A DNA stretch of 64,000 nt from the NCBI RefSeq assembly GCF_900156815.1, contig NZ_FTOT01000006.1, positions 186,001-250,000 on the forward strand. The letters run 5' to 3'. The DNA is from Gemmobacter megaterium (GTDB lineage: Bacteria > Pseudomonadota > Alphaproteobacteria > Rhodobacterales > Rhodobacteraceae). The notes beneath the pieces are model-generated. The model was not told where the DNA came from, did no database searches, and was given only the letters and a program-made list of their open reading frames with translations. Made by a program: the position numbers and the translations under genes. Of this stretch, positions 44,611-52,873 are shown piece by piece; positions within the stretch are counted from its first letter, which is position 1, and each line of letters opens with the position of its first letter.

Positions 44611-45794
44611 CCCCCGGTCAGCCGCGCAAGGGTGAATGCCGACAGGTCGATGGGGCTCTGCCCCTCGATCGCGCGCAACACGGCGCATTCACCGATGGCG
44701 GCAGAATGCTTGAACCCGTGGCCCGAGCAGGGCGAGACCAGTTGCACCAGATCCATCGTCGGATGCGTGTCGATGACAAAGGCGGAATCCGGTGTCACCG
44801 TGTACAGACAGGTCGCCGCCTTGACGACCCGCGGCGTCAGGCCAAGCAGGCGGCCTGCAAGGCTGTGATCGTAAAACCGGCGCGACTCCTCGTTGCCGAC
44901 ATCGCGGGTGAATGCGTTCGGATCCACAAGGGCGTTGTATTGCTCGTTTGCCACCTTCAGCGTTCCGCCGCCATCGAGGCTGGGAAAGCCATAGAAGAAA
45001 TCGTCCTGCCCTTCGCCATGCGGCCACATGTAGACCGGGCCATCCGTCCATGTGCGCGCGAGATCGGGACGGTCCAGGGCGAACCAGTGCAGCATCTGGC
45101 GGTGCGGCTGGAACACGGGGCGCATCGCGGGTGGCAGGAAGTCGGCCACCCATGACCCTGCGGACAGGATCGCGCGGTCTGCCCGGATCGTACTGCCATC
45201 CGACAGGGTGGCGACAACGCCGCCGCCGTGCTGGTCCAGCTTCGCGACAACGGTCTGGGTCCGTATGGCCGCCCCCAGTCGCGCCGCCTCGGACAGTTGC
45301 GCGGTGATGGCCGCCTCGGGGCTGACCCAGCCGCCGCCGGGCTCGTAATACCCGACCTCCTCCGCCGTTGTCCCGAACTGGGGAAAGCGCCGGCGCAGAT
45401 CATCGGCCGACAGCATCTCGTGCGCAATGCCAAAGGTTGTGGCGGCCTGTCGGGTGCGATGCAGAAAGGCGGTCCGTATACCCCGGTCGGTTCCGTCATC
45501 GGGCTGCGAGATCAACAGCGCGCCGCAGCGGTTCAAGATGCGTTGGCCCGTCCGGGATGCCAGCTCATCCCAGATGTCATGGGAGCGCAGCACAAAGGGC
45601 ACATAGTCCACGCCTTCGCCGATGGCCTGACGGGTGATGCGCGTTTCGCCATGGGTAGAGCCCAGTGTATGGGGCGGGGCATGACGGTCCAGACCGATCA
45701 CCCGCACCCCGCGCCGCGCGGCCTGATACAGCGCCGCACTGCCCATCGCGCCCAGGCCGATCACCATCAGGTCATATCCGCTGTGGTCCGTCAT
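44607..45794 (-). CDS. Monomeric sarcosine oxidase/N-methyl amino acid oxidase (SolA-like)
   Basis: This 395-residue flavoenzyme of the MSOX/MTOX family has FAD motif VIGLGAMGSAALYQAARRG, the family signature GLDRHAPPHTLGSTHGETRITRQAIGEG, and the Cys329 in KAATCLYTVTPDS that binds FAD covalently in this family, then SPCSGHGFKHS. It would oxidatively demethylate sarcosine or another N-methyl amino acid, giving formaldehyde and H2O2. Formaldehyde can be oxidised to formate, so its place beside the formate dehydrogenase operon may be functional. ATG at 45794 is the family start. The 169 bp upstream have no gene. Confidence 0.88.
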   Translation of the reverse strand: MTDHSGYDLMVIGLGAMGSAALYQAARRGVRVIGLDRHAPPHTLGSTHGETRITRQAIGEGVDYVPFVLRSHDIWDELASRTGQRILNRCGALLISQPDDGTDRGIRTAFLHRTRQAATTFGIAHEMLSADDLRRRFPQFGTTAEEVGYYEPGGGWVSPEAAITAQLSEAARLGAAIRTQTVVAKLDQHGGGVVATLSDGSTIRADRAILSAGSWVADFLPPAMRPVFQPHRQMLHWFALDRPDLARTWTDGPVYMWPHGEGQDDFFYGFPSLDGGGTLKVANEQYNALVDPNAFTRDVGNEESRRFYDHSLAGRLLGLTPRVVKAATCLYTVTPDSAFVIDTHPTMDLVQLVSPCSGHGFKHSAAIGECAVLRAIEGQSPIDLSAFTLARLTGG

Positions 45795-45963
45795 CGCTTG
45801 CTCCCGCTTGCCTGCCCTTGCGGCGGCGCAACATCGCGCGAGTGCGCGGTGGGTGCAAGCGGTGGCGGTCAGCGCCTTGCAGACCGGCAGACGGATGCGC
45901 CGGGCCGCACGCCGCCTGCCCATGCCGACCGCGCCCCACGCGCCGGCCCCATTGCACGCCGGT

Positions 45964-46572
45964 TCATCCCTGCGTCTCCAGAAAGCGGCGCAGCTTGCCG
46001 ACAACCTGGTCCGGGGGTTCCTGATAGCCGAAAATCTGGCTGTAGCGCCCGTTCGCATCGAACAGCATCACATAGGCGCTGTGGTCCATGGAATAGTCTC
46101 CTCCCTCCAGCGGCGCCTTGCGGGCAAAGATCCGAAAGGCTTGCAATGCCTTCTCTGTCTGACCGACGGTGCCGGTCACGCCCGTCGCGCCGGGCAACCA
46201 GCCGACATAGTCGCGCAGCACATCGACGGTATCGCGTTCGGGGTCCACTGTGACGAACCAGGTTTTCAACGCGGCCCCCGCCGGGCCAAGTTCGTCTTTC
46301 CAGCCCATGATCTCGCCCATGGTGGTCGGGCAGACATCGGGGCAATGCGTGAAGCCGAAGAACACAAGCGACGGCTGCCCGCGCAGGCTGGCCTGGGTAA
46401 AGGGCTGGCCGTCGGTTGTTTCCAGCCGGTAGTCGCCTTGCCCGAGTGTGTCAGTCACCTGCGGCTCGGTCTGCGGCCCCGACAGGAACAGCCAGGACGC
46501 CCCCAGACCCACCACAAGAACAGCGCCCCAAAGCCCGAGACGCAACCTGCGCAGAGTGCGGTTCTTCGCCAT
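45964..46572 (-). CDS. SCO1/SenC/PrrC-type copper chaperone
   Basis: This 202-residue membrane-anchored thioredoxin-fold protein has one N-terminal helix (about 11-30) and the copper site Cys77 and Cys81 in CPDVC with His164 in SMDHSAYV. SCO proteins deliver or reduce copper for the CuA site of cytochrome c oxidase. The ATG at 46572 with AAGGGC upstream is preferred to in-frame codons within the preceding gene. It starts 2 bp before the end region of the PCuAC gene on the same strand (1-bp gap). Confidence 0.93.
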   Translation of the reverse strand: MAKNRTLRRLRLGLWGAVLVVGLGASWLFLSGPQTEPQVTDTLGQGDYRLETTDGQPFTQASLRGQPSLVFFGFTHCPDVCPTTMGEIMGWKDELGPAGAALKTWFVTVDPERDTVDVLRDYVGWLPGATGVTGTVGQTEKALQAFRIFARKAPLEGGDYSMDHSAYVMLFDANGRYSQIFGYQEPPDQVVGKLRRFLETQG

Positions 46573-46573
46573 G

Positions 46574-47512
46574 TCAGTGCCCTTGTCCATTGTCGTCAAT
46601 GTGCAGAACGCCGTCGAACCGGGCAAAAGCCGCCACGTGGTCTGGGGGCAGTTGCGCCTCGGCTCCGGCCTGCGCCCTGGCAAGTCGCGCGGCAACCGTC
46701 GGCGCCACCCCCAGCGCAATCATGCCTGCCTCACCCTTCAGGCCGTCGCCTGTACACAGGCTGACCCGCCAAAGCCCGGCGTCGTCGCGGCGCAGCAACG
46801 CCCGCCCGCCGGTTTCCTGCTGCATCCAGCCGATGATGGCGACATCGCCGTCGATCAGGACAGGTGCCACGATCAGCGGGGCGCCATCGGTCTCGAACAT
46901 GTGTTTCAACAGGCCGATGATGCGGCCCTCGTCGCCGTCGAGGGCCGATTGGTCGAATGCAGCCTGGCCGTGCGCGTGGGCGTGACCTGCATCCTTGCCA
47001 GCCGTATGCCCCGCAGGGCCGCGCGCGTTGAGCGCCAGGATGTCGAAGGGAACCGTGGCCGGACCGGCTTTCTCGAAATGCAGTGTCATTTCCAACCGTT
47101 GCCCTTCGACCAGCTTGTCGGTCAGACCCATGATCATCAGGTGCAGCCCGCCGGGGCGCAACGTGACCGAGCCGCCAGCAGGTATCTCCAGCCCCTCCGG
47201 CAGGTGGCGCATGACCATCACACCGTCCTTGTGGATCATGTCGTGGATCTGCACTTCTTTGCCCACGGGCGCCGTGACAGAAACCAGGCGGTCGGCCTGT
47301 GTGCCGTGATTGGTGAGGGTCAGATAGGCCCCGGCCACCGGGGCACGGGGCAATGTCGCGCGGGCGAAAGCCCCCGACACTGCCAGCGCCCCGGCTGTCA
47401 CCTCGTGCGGTGCGGCACTTTGGGGGGCGGCCCCATGATGGCTGTGTTGCGCCACCGCATCGGCCGGAAACAGCGCAGCCCCCAGGAGCAGGGCGCAGAT
47501 CCTGTGTTTCAT
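46574..47512 (-). CDS. PCuAC copper chaperone fused to a copper-uptake-associated domain
   Basis: This 312-residue periplasmic protein has a signal peptide (1-21), a His-rich stretch (HSHHGA), then a PCuAC domain (about 40-165) with the Cu(I) motif: His in VQIHDMIHKDG, Met in VMVMRHL, and HxM in GGLHLMIMGL. After a His/Gly linker (GHTAGKDAGHAHAHG) comes a second domain (about 185-310, GRALLRRDDAGLWRVSLC) of the kind annotated as copper uptake system-associated protein. PCuAC hands copper to SCO and to the CuA site, so this gene and the next form a delivery pair. Confidence 0.85.
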   Translation of the reverse strand: MKHRICALLLGAALFPADAVAQHSHHGAAPQSAAPHEVTAGALAVSGAFARATLPRAPVAGAYLTLTNHGTQADRLVSVTAPVGKEVQIHDMIHKDGVMVMRHLPEGLEIPAGGSVTLRPGGLHLMIMGLTDKLVEGQRLEMTLHFEKAGPATVPFDILALNARGPAGHTAGKDAGHAHAHGQAAFDQSALDGDEGRIIGLLKHMFETDGAPLIVAPVLIDGDVAIIGWMQQETGGRALLRRDDAGLWRVSLCTGDGLKGEAGMIALGVAPTVAARLARAQAGAEAQLPPDHVAAFARFDGVLHIDDNGQGH

Positions 47513-47525
47513 GGTGATCTCCGTG

Positions 47526-49082
47526 TCATTTGAGGGTGAGTGTGCCGCTTAGCGTGGTCTTGCTGAAACGGGACAGGCGGATGTCCAGCGCGACAGTCCA
47601 TGTGCCGGGGAACGGGAGAACAAGGTCGGGAATCCTCCATACCCCCTCGACCCCGTCGAGAGGGCTGGCAGAGCGTTCCAGCCCTTCGATCCCGCGCTCT
47701 GGCAGGGACAGCAGCAGCGTTGCGCCGATCACGCTGAGCGGGTTCATGTCGCCGTCGCCAATCTCGATATGCATGGCGATCGGCCCGGCCCGGCCCGGCG
47801 TGGCAATCAGATTGGCCATGACTGCATCGGAATGCAGATGGGCAAAGGCGGACGCCGCGGCAGGGGCGGCCTGTGCCAGGGCGCGCGGGGGCGGGGTGAA
47901 CCGCCAGCCTGCGGTCAGGCCCAGAATGGCAACGGCGCACAACAGTTCGAGTGCAATGCCGCGTCGCATACGTCGTACGGCCTGCGCATCGCCAGCCAGC
48001 ACCGGCGCGGTCAGACGCCAGCGGTTCGATGCCGCAAGCGCAAGCACGACTGCCAGCAGCACCAACTTGGCCGCAAGGATACGCGCATAGGGCGCGCGCC
48101 AATGTGCAACGTCACCCCCCAACTGGACTGTCGCCAGCGCGATGCCCGATCCTGCCAGCAGGATCACGGCAAAGGGGATGGCGGCGGAAAACCTGCGCAG
48201 CCCCGTCGTGTCGGTGTGCAGCGACAGGGCAAGGGGGATCAGGGCGCCGATCCAGAGCGTCAGCGCGATCAGATGTACCGCGACAAGCGGACGGGTCAGG
48301 GCCTGTGGCCAGGCTGCGCCCGCATGGCCGCTTGCGGCATAGGAGACACCCAACAATACCAGCGCCAACACCGCCGCCGACCTGGCCCAAAGGCCCGCGA
48401 CCGCCAGCAGGGCGGCGGCCATCGCCATGGCGACGCTGGGGCCGAAGCTGGTTCCGGCGGCTGCGATCCAGGGTGCGGGCGTGGCAAGCGCGGCAAAGCC
48501 CGCACCCAGGGCATCCAGCCCGTGCAGACCCAAATAGGCCGGGGCGGCCAACAGCGCGACCGCCGCCGCACCGATCAGCGGTCGCCGGGCGTCCTGTGGC
48601 ACGGGGGCCATGGCGCCGAACGCCGCCCCGCCAACGGCGACGACCAGCGCAATCGCCATAGCTGCCCGCGCCAGCCAGATCGCGCTGCGGACTGCGGTGT
48701 CACCTTCGGCAGGAACTGCGGCGGCGCCGGTCATCTCGCCGATCGAGAACAGCAGGGATCCGGGGATCGGGTGGCCGTCTTCCGACACCACGCGCCAGGA
48801 CACCACATGCGTTCCCCTGCCAATTCCGTCCAGCGGGATCACAAGCTCTGTCGCGCCCGCGATGCTGTCGGTCAGATCGGTTTCCGTGCCATCCGGTGCG
48901 ACATGCCGCACGACCAGCGGGCGCACGGCTTCGTTGAAGGTCAGCCGGACCGCCGCAGGGGGCATGGCCAGCATGGCGCCATCCGCCGGTGTCGTGGCCA
49001 GCAACACCGCATGGGCCAGTGTCGCGGGCGCGAGGATCGCCCAACTCAGCATGGACAAAAGAGCGAACAGGATCTGGCGCAT
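47526..49082 (-). CDS. CopC-CopD fusion copper protein
   Basis: This 518-residue protein has a signal peptide, a CopC domain directly after it with the N-terminal His ligand (HAVLLATTPADGAML) and a second one in VSEDGHPIPGS, then eight or so membrane helices of a CopD domain (about 145-400), and a C-terminal domain (from about 410) with LSVIGATLLLSLPERG and a Trp-rich strand region. Such fusions (YcnJ type) are copper-import or copper-binding proteins. The ATG at 49082 follows AAGGG. It is 13 bp upstream of the PCuAC gene and thus co-transcribed. Confidence 0.88.
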   Translation of the reverse strand: MRQILFALLSMLSWAILAPATLAHAVLLATTPADGAMLAMPPAAVRLTFNEAVRPLVVRHVAPDGTETDLTDSIAGATELVIPLDGIGRGTHVVSWRVVSEDGHPIPGSLLFSIGEMTGAAAVPAEGDTAVRSAIWLARAAMAIALVVAVGGAAFGAMAPVPQDARRPLIGAAAVALLAAPAYLGLHGLDALGAGFAALATPAPWIAAAGTSFGPSVAMAMAAALLAVAGLWARSAAVLALVLLGVSYAASGHAGAAWPQALTRPLVAVHLIALTLWIGALIPLALSLHTDTTGLRRFSAAIPFAVILLAGSGIALATVQLGGDVAHWRAPYARILAAKLVLLAVVLALAASNRWRLTAPVLAGDAQAVRRMRRGIALELLCAVAILGLTAGWRFTPPPRALAQAAPAAASAFAHLHSDAVMANLIATPGRAGPIAMHIEIGDGDMNPLSVIGATLLLSLPERGIEGLERSASPLDGVEGVWRIPDLVLPFPGTWTVALDIRLSRFSKTTLSGTLTLK

Positions 49083-49131
49083 CGGAAACCCTTGCAAGGT
49101 GGGGCGGCGCGAACGCCGCCCCCGGTCTGGA

Positions 49132-49644
49132 TCAATGGCTGTGGCCGCCCTTGATCAACTTGACGCCCGGTGCGGGCATCGCGGCCTTGGGGTCGCCCGA
49201 TGTGTCGATCCATGCGGCTTCGCCGCCGGCACATTCCTGCACGGCGGGGAAGTAGATCACGCTGTCCACCGGCAGATCGCCGGCAAACGAGCCGCGGAAC
49301 ACGAATTCGTCGTACCACGCATTTGGCAGGTTGCCTTCGGACCAGACGATTTCCTTGACGCCTTCGGTCATCTGCGTGCCGTGGTTGTCATAGGGTTTTG
49401 CATAGGGGCCAGTCACGGTTTCCAGTTTCCAGCCCGCCTTGGGCATCGGTTTCACGTTGTAGAACCCTTCGGGGATCTGGACGCGGACGGTGTGGGTCGC
49501 CTCGGTGCCGCAACCATGGGGCACGCGCAGGACGGCCTTGTAGGTTGCGCCGACCTTGGCCTGCTGCGTTTCAAAGGTTGCATGAGCAAAGGCGGGGCTT
49601 GCCAGCGCGGCGATTGCCAGGGCGAGGGTGGTTTTGCGGATCAT
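49132..49644 (-). CDS. YcnI (DUF1775) copper-binding protein
   Basis: This 170-residue periplasmic protein has a signal peptide cut just before the copper-binding His (SPAFAHATFE), VPHGCGTEATHTVRVQIPEG, and a Trp in IVWSEG near the site, as in YcnI-type histidine-brace proteins. It is made with the CopC-CopD fusion 49 bp downstream, matching the ycnJ-ycnI pairing in other bacteria. Confidence 0.92.
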   Translation of the reverse strand: MIRKTTLALAIAALASPAFAHATFETQQAKVGATYKAVLRVPHGCGTEATHTVRVQIPEGFYNVKPMPKAGWKLETVTGPYAKPYDNHGTQMTEGVKEIVWSEGNLPNAWYDEFVFRGSFAGDLPVDSVIYFPAVQECAGGEAAWIDTSGDPKAAMPAPGVKLIKGGHSH

Positions 49645-50052
49645 GTCATGTCTCGTGTGTTGACGTGTCAGGGAATGGGCCGGGCCTGCGGTTCTCCGGC
49701 AGGCCCCGGCGGTTGAGGGCAGCCATGCGGACAGCGGCCAGACGATTGCCCCCGACGCCCCGGCGGCCTGTGTGGCCATCGGTGACGGGGCAGTCGTCAA
49801 TGCGGCGCGGCGCGGCGTTTTCGCTTGGGGCGCTGCGCGGGCACTGTCGCAGGACGGGGTTTGCGGTTGGTCTCTGTCACGGGCGCCATGGCGGCGGCCT
49901 GACACGCGCCGACAGGGATGTCAGGCGTGGCATGGCCGCAGAACATGCGGGATCGCATGGGCTCCGGCAACAGGATGTCTGCGCACACTCCGCCACATGC
50001 CCGATGGGCCGTCAGCGGAATGCCCGTGGCGGCGGGTCACGAGGACCGCCGG
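49645..50052. other. Spacer in copper operon with a hairpin and one doubtful ORF
   Basis: The 408 bp between the DUF2946-like gene and ycnI hold no firmly supported gene. GGGCCTGC/GCAGGCCC (49682-49706, 9-base loop) lies 38-62 bp upstream of the ycnI start. The only plausible small frame is listed separately. The spacer is oddly long for the middle of what looks like one transcription unit, and may carry copper control. Confidence 0.5.
49797..49958 (-). CDS. Possible 53-residue Cys- and Pro/Arg-containing peptide
   Basis: A short frame with ATG at 49958 and a GGAG site upstream (or GTG at 49988 for 63 residues). It has two cysteines (MFCGH, VGACQ) and a C-terminus rich in Pro, Arg and Lys (PRPATVPAQRPKRKRR). 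It lies on the same strand inside the copper cluster. The Pro-rich end recalls the stalling tail of the rhodobacter CutF peptide, but the similarity is loose and the frame could be chance. Confidence 0.25.
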   Translation of the reverse strand: MRSRMFCGHATPDIPVGACQAAAMAPVTETNRKPRPATVPAQRPKRKRRAAPH

Positions 50053-50442
50053 TCAGCCTTGTGCCGGAGGTGCCCGTGGCTGGCCTGGCTGCCAATATCG
50101 CGTGGCCGCGGGGGCATCATCCTGCGCGCGCAGCAGCGGTTCGTAGGACCGGGCAACGAGGGCGGGCAGCGCCACCGGCTGGGGCGGCAGTGCGATGTCG
50201 GTCTTTCCCAGCGCATGGGCGGGACAGCCCGAAACGGGGATGTCCGGGCCATCCTCTTCCTGTGCCAGCGCCACACAGATCGACCAGCCGCCAGGAAGGA
50301 CATGGCCGGTCTTGGCCATGGCGTGCAGCAGGCCCGAGGTCTGGTGCAGGGGCGCCAGGAGCGCCAGCATCCACACGGCAAGCATGGCCAAGGCCAGACC
50401 CGTCTCGCGCAAAATTGTGATGCTGGTGCGATGGCGTGTCAT
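50053..50442 (-). CDS. DUF2946-like copper-cluster membrane/secreted protein
   Basis: This 129-residue protein has one N-terminal hydrophobic helix (about 13-32, LALAMLAVWMLALLAPLH), then the pattern GGWSICVALAQ and GCPAHA, which fits DUF2946 proteins (signal-like helix, then Ile-Cys and a second Cys). It ends in a Pro-rich tail (YWQPGQPRAPPAQG). Rhodobacter CutF, a DUF2946 protein with a Pro-rich C-terminus, controls expression of a downstream copper gene by translation stalling. A GGGAG site supports the ATG at 50442. It is the first gene of the copper run. Family call tentative. Confidence 0.6.
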   Translation of the reverse strand: MTRHRTSITILRETGLALAMLAVWMLALLAPLHQTSGLLHAMAKTGHVLPGGWSICVALAQEEDGPDIPVSGCPAHALGKTDIALPPQPVALPALVARSYEPLLRAQDDAPAATRYWQPGQPRAPPAQG

Positions 50443-50525
50443 GCGGGCTCCCGTCGGCACCATACGCATCCGGCGCAGAAAGGACAATTCCCGGATCGCT
50501 TTCTGCGGATCACGCGGGCACGGTT

Positions 50526-52727
50526 TCAGCTGGCGGCGTCGGCAAGCGGAAGGGGAAGCCTGACCTTGACGGTGGTGCCCGTGCCGGGGGTGCTGTCAAT
50601 GGTGATGTCACCGCCCATGGAACTGACGATGTGCCGCACGATCGACATGCCCAGTCCGCTGCCGCCGAACTGGCGGGTGGTGCTGCCGTCTGCCTGTTCG
50701 AACTCGTCGAATATGCGCGCCACCTGATCGGGCGACATGCCGATGCCGGTGTCTGTCACGTCGATTTCCAATGTGCCGTCGCGGCGATCGGCCACCGTCA
50801 CCCGGACTTCGCCCTTGGCGGTGAACTTGATCGCATTGCCCACCAGATTTCCGACCACCTGCTGCAAACGGTGCGGATCGCCGGTGCGGGCCGCCAATAC
50901 GCCGCCCGGCACCATGACAGAGAACGACAGCCCCTTGGCATCTGCCTGTCGCCAGAACAGCGTGTCGATCCGTTCGGCCAGATCCAGCGGATTGAATCTG
51001 GTGTTTTCCATCACCATCTTGCCCGCCTCGATCTTGGCCATGTCCAGAATGTCGTTCAGCAGGACCAGCAGCAATTCCCCGGATTCGCGGATGGTCGCCA
51101 CCATCGTCTTTTGATCGGGGCGCTCTACCATGTCGGAAAGAACTTCGGCCATGCCAAGCACGCCGTTCAGAGGTGTGCGGATCTCGTGGCTCATGTTGGC
51201 AAGGAAGCGGGATTTGGCGCGGCTTGCCTCCTCTGCGCGATGGGCAGCGTCCTTGAGGCGTCGCTCGTATAGGTATTGGTCGGTCACATCGGCAATCGAC
51301 AACACGATCCGCACCTTGCCGGGCCGGTCGCTGGCCAGATGGGTCGCGTTGAGCGACACGATGCGCCGCTCGCCGTCGCAGCGGCGCAAGGCCGATATAC
51401 GCTGATCGCGCAAGATGGCCTTTTCGGACAGTAGCCGGGCAAGTATGCCCTCCAGCCCTTCGATTTCGCTGCCATCCGGCAGGCGGATCTCCCATGCGGG
51501 ATCGCTGATGCGGATCGTGGTGGCCGGGGTGACATGCACGCCCAGAATGCGCTCTGCCTCGGCGTTGGCAAAGACGAAGGTTCCGGTCTGATCCAGGGCG
51601 ATCAGGCCCGAAAGGCTTGTCTGGGTCAGTGCGGCCTGAAGATCGCGTTCATCGTCCAGCGCGTGCTGCAATTGCAGGCGCTGGGTCACATCGTGCATCC
51701 GCAAGACCCAGCCCACCGGGGCGGTCCTGTCGTTCAAGGGGCGGGTCAATGGCGCGACAGAGACGGAATAGTGCTGTTCCCCGATCCGCAGCAGATTGCT
51801 CTTTTCGCATGGCTCGCCGCTGGTGACGGCCGTGACCAGCGGGCCAAGCCAATCTGCGCATGAGGCTGGCAGGCCCTGTCTGGGCAGGGCTTCGCCGATC
51901 AGGCGCCGGCCTTCGGGGTTTGCCGTCAGTAGGTTGCCCTTGGGGTCGATCACCAGCACAGGGTCGGGCACGATGTAGAACAACACGTCGCGGGCGATGG
52001 AATCTGTATCCATCATGCGGTTGTTCACAATCATCCACGCCAGGATCGACAAGACCGCAGAAAACGCGAATGGCGTAGGATCGAAGCCGAAAACGGTGAC
52101 TCCGAACACGATGTAAGACACATTTGCCAGCGCCGGAACCGTCGTGATCACGAACAAACCGGCAAAGAAGGTGCGGAAGGGCCGTTGCGCCAGAAACGCA
52201 CCGATGAGCGTCTGGACAATGGCATATCCCAGGAACAGATACAGATAAGCCGCCAACAGATAGAACAATGGCCCATGGTCGAAGACGCCGCTGATCAGCC
52301 CGTTCTCTTCGATCAGCCGGGTGTCGGGGCCATAGAACATCTGGTGCAGCGGGTTGGTCGCCGCGATGATCAGCGCAACCAGTGGCCCGCCAATCAGCAG
52401 GATACGCCCCAGCGGGCGGACCCGGCTTGCAATCAGCGGGAAGCAGTACTCCATCAGAAAGAATGACCAGGCGGTCGGCAGCAGCACGATCATCGACCAA
52501 CTTGCGCTGGCCCAGAACACCTTGCAGTCCAGCGACGGTTGCGACATTTCCATCAGGCTGCCGAACAGCCATGCGGCCATGGCCATCATGGCGATCTGGA
52601 AGTGATCCTTGCCGAAAAAGACCTTTTGCCGCCGAAGCCACAGTGTGACCCCGATCACGCCAAGCATGACGAAGAAGGTCAAGGCCACCCGTTCGTCGAT
52701 GATCTGCGGACGGAAACACTGCATCAT
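50526..52727 (-). CDS. Sensor histidine kinase with 7TM N-terminus and two PAS-like domains
   Basis: This 733-residue kinase has a membrane N-terminus with about seven or eight helices (10-235, N-terminal 7TM-histidine-kinase type), two PAS-like domains (about 245-375 and 375-500), a coiled linker, the HisKA H-box RFLANMSHEIRTPLNG, and an HATPase with N-box NLVGNAIKFT, DTGIGMSPDQ, FGGSGLGMSIV and a G-rich end. There is no receiver domain and no adjacent response regulator gene, so it is an orphan. It is divergent from the EAL gene and may feed into c-di-GMP or cellulose control. ATG-ATG at 52727/52724 is chosen; the open frame extends upstream only with a TTG. Confidence 0.9.
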   Translation of the reverse strand: MMQCFRPQIIDERVALTFFVMLGVIGVTLWLRRQKVFFGKDHFQIAMMAMAAWLFGSLMEMSQPSLDCKVFWASASWSMIVLLPTAWSFFLMEYCFPLIASRVRPLGRILLIGGPLVALIIAATNPLHQMFYGPDTRLIEENGLISGVFDHGPLFYLLAAYLYLFLGYAIVQTLIGAFLAQRPFRTFFAGLFVITTVPALANVSYIVFGVTVFGFDPTPFAFSAVLSILAWMIVNNRMMDTDSIARDVLFYIVPDPVLVIDPKGNLLTANPEGRRLIGEALPRQGLPASCADWLGPLVTAVTSGEPCEKSNLLRIGEQHYSVSVAPLTRPLNDRTAPVGWVLRMHDVTQRLQLQHALDDERDLQAALTQTSLSGLIALDQTGTFVFANAEAERILGVHVTPATTIRISDPAWEIRLPDGSEIEGLEGILARLLSEKAILRDQRISALRRCDGERRIVSLNATHLASDRPGKVRIVLSIADVTDQYLYERRLKDAAHRAEEASRAKSRFLANMSHEIRTPLNGVLGMAEVLSDMVERPDQKTMVATIRESGELLLVLLNDILDMAKIEAGKMVMENTRFNPLDLAERIDTLFWRQADAKGLSFSVMVPGGVLAARTGDPHRLQQVVGNLVGNAIKFTAKGEVRVTVADRRDGTLEIDVTDTGIGMSPDQVARIFDEFEQADGSTTRQFGGSGLGMSIVRHIVSSMGGDITIDSTPGTGTTVKVRLPLPLADAAS

Positions 52728-52825
52728 GGGCGGAGCCTTTGTTGTGGCGTGTGACGCTCTTTTGCAGATGGACCAGATTGCATGGCCACTCGCAACCCAA
52801 GAGTGCAATGTGGCAGCATGTTCAG

Positions 52826-52847
52826 GCAAGACCTGTTAAAGTCTTGC
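52826..52847. promoter_or_regulatory. Inverted repeat in the kinase/EAL divergent spacer
   Basis: GCAAGAC-N8-GTCTTGC (7-bp perfect arms) lies 27 bp upstream of the EAL gene start and about 100 bp upstream of the kinase start. Arms separated by almost one helical turn suit a dimeric regulator; as RNA it would form a hairpin before the EAL ribosome site. Confidence 0.4.
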
Positions 52848-52873
52848 AAAATGGCGCGTCTCCGGGGATTTGA

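Noticed and set aside
47769-49154. A 461-codon plus-strand frame opposite the CopC-CopD gene
   Set aside because: Arg/Gly/Gln-rich shadow; the minus strand has the signal peptide, CopC and CopD features.
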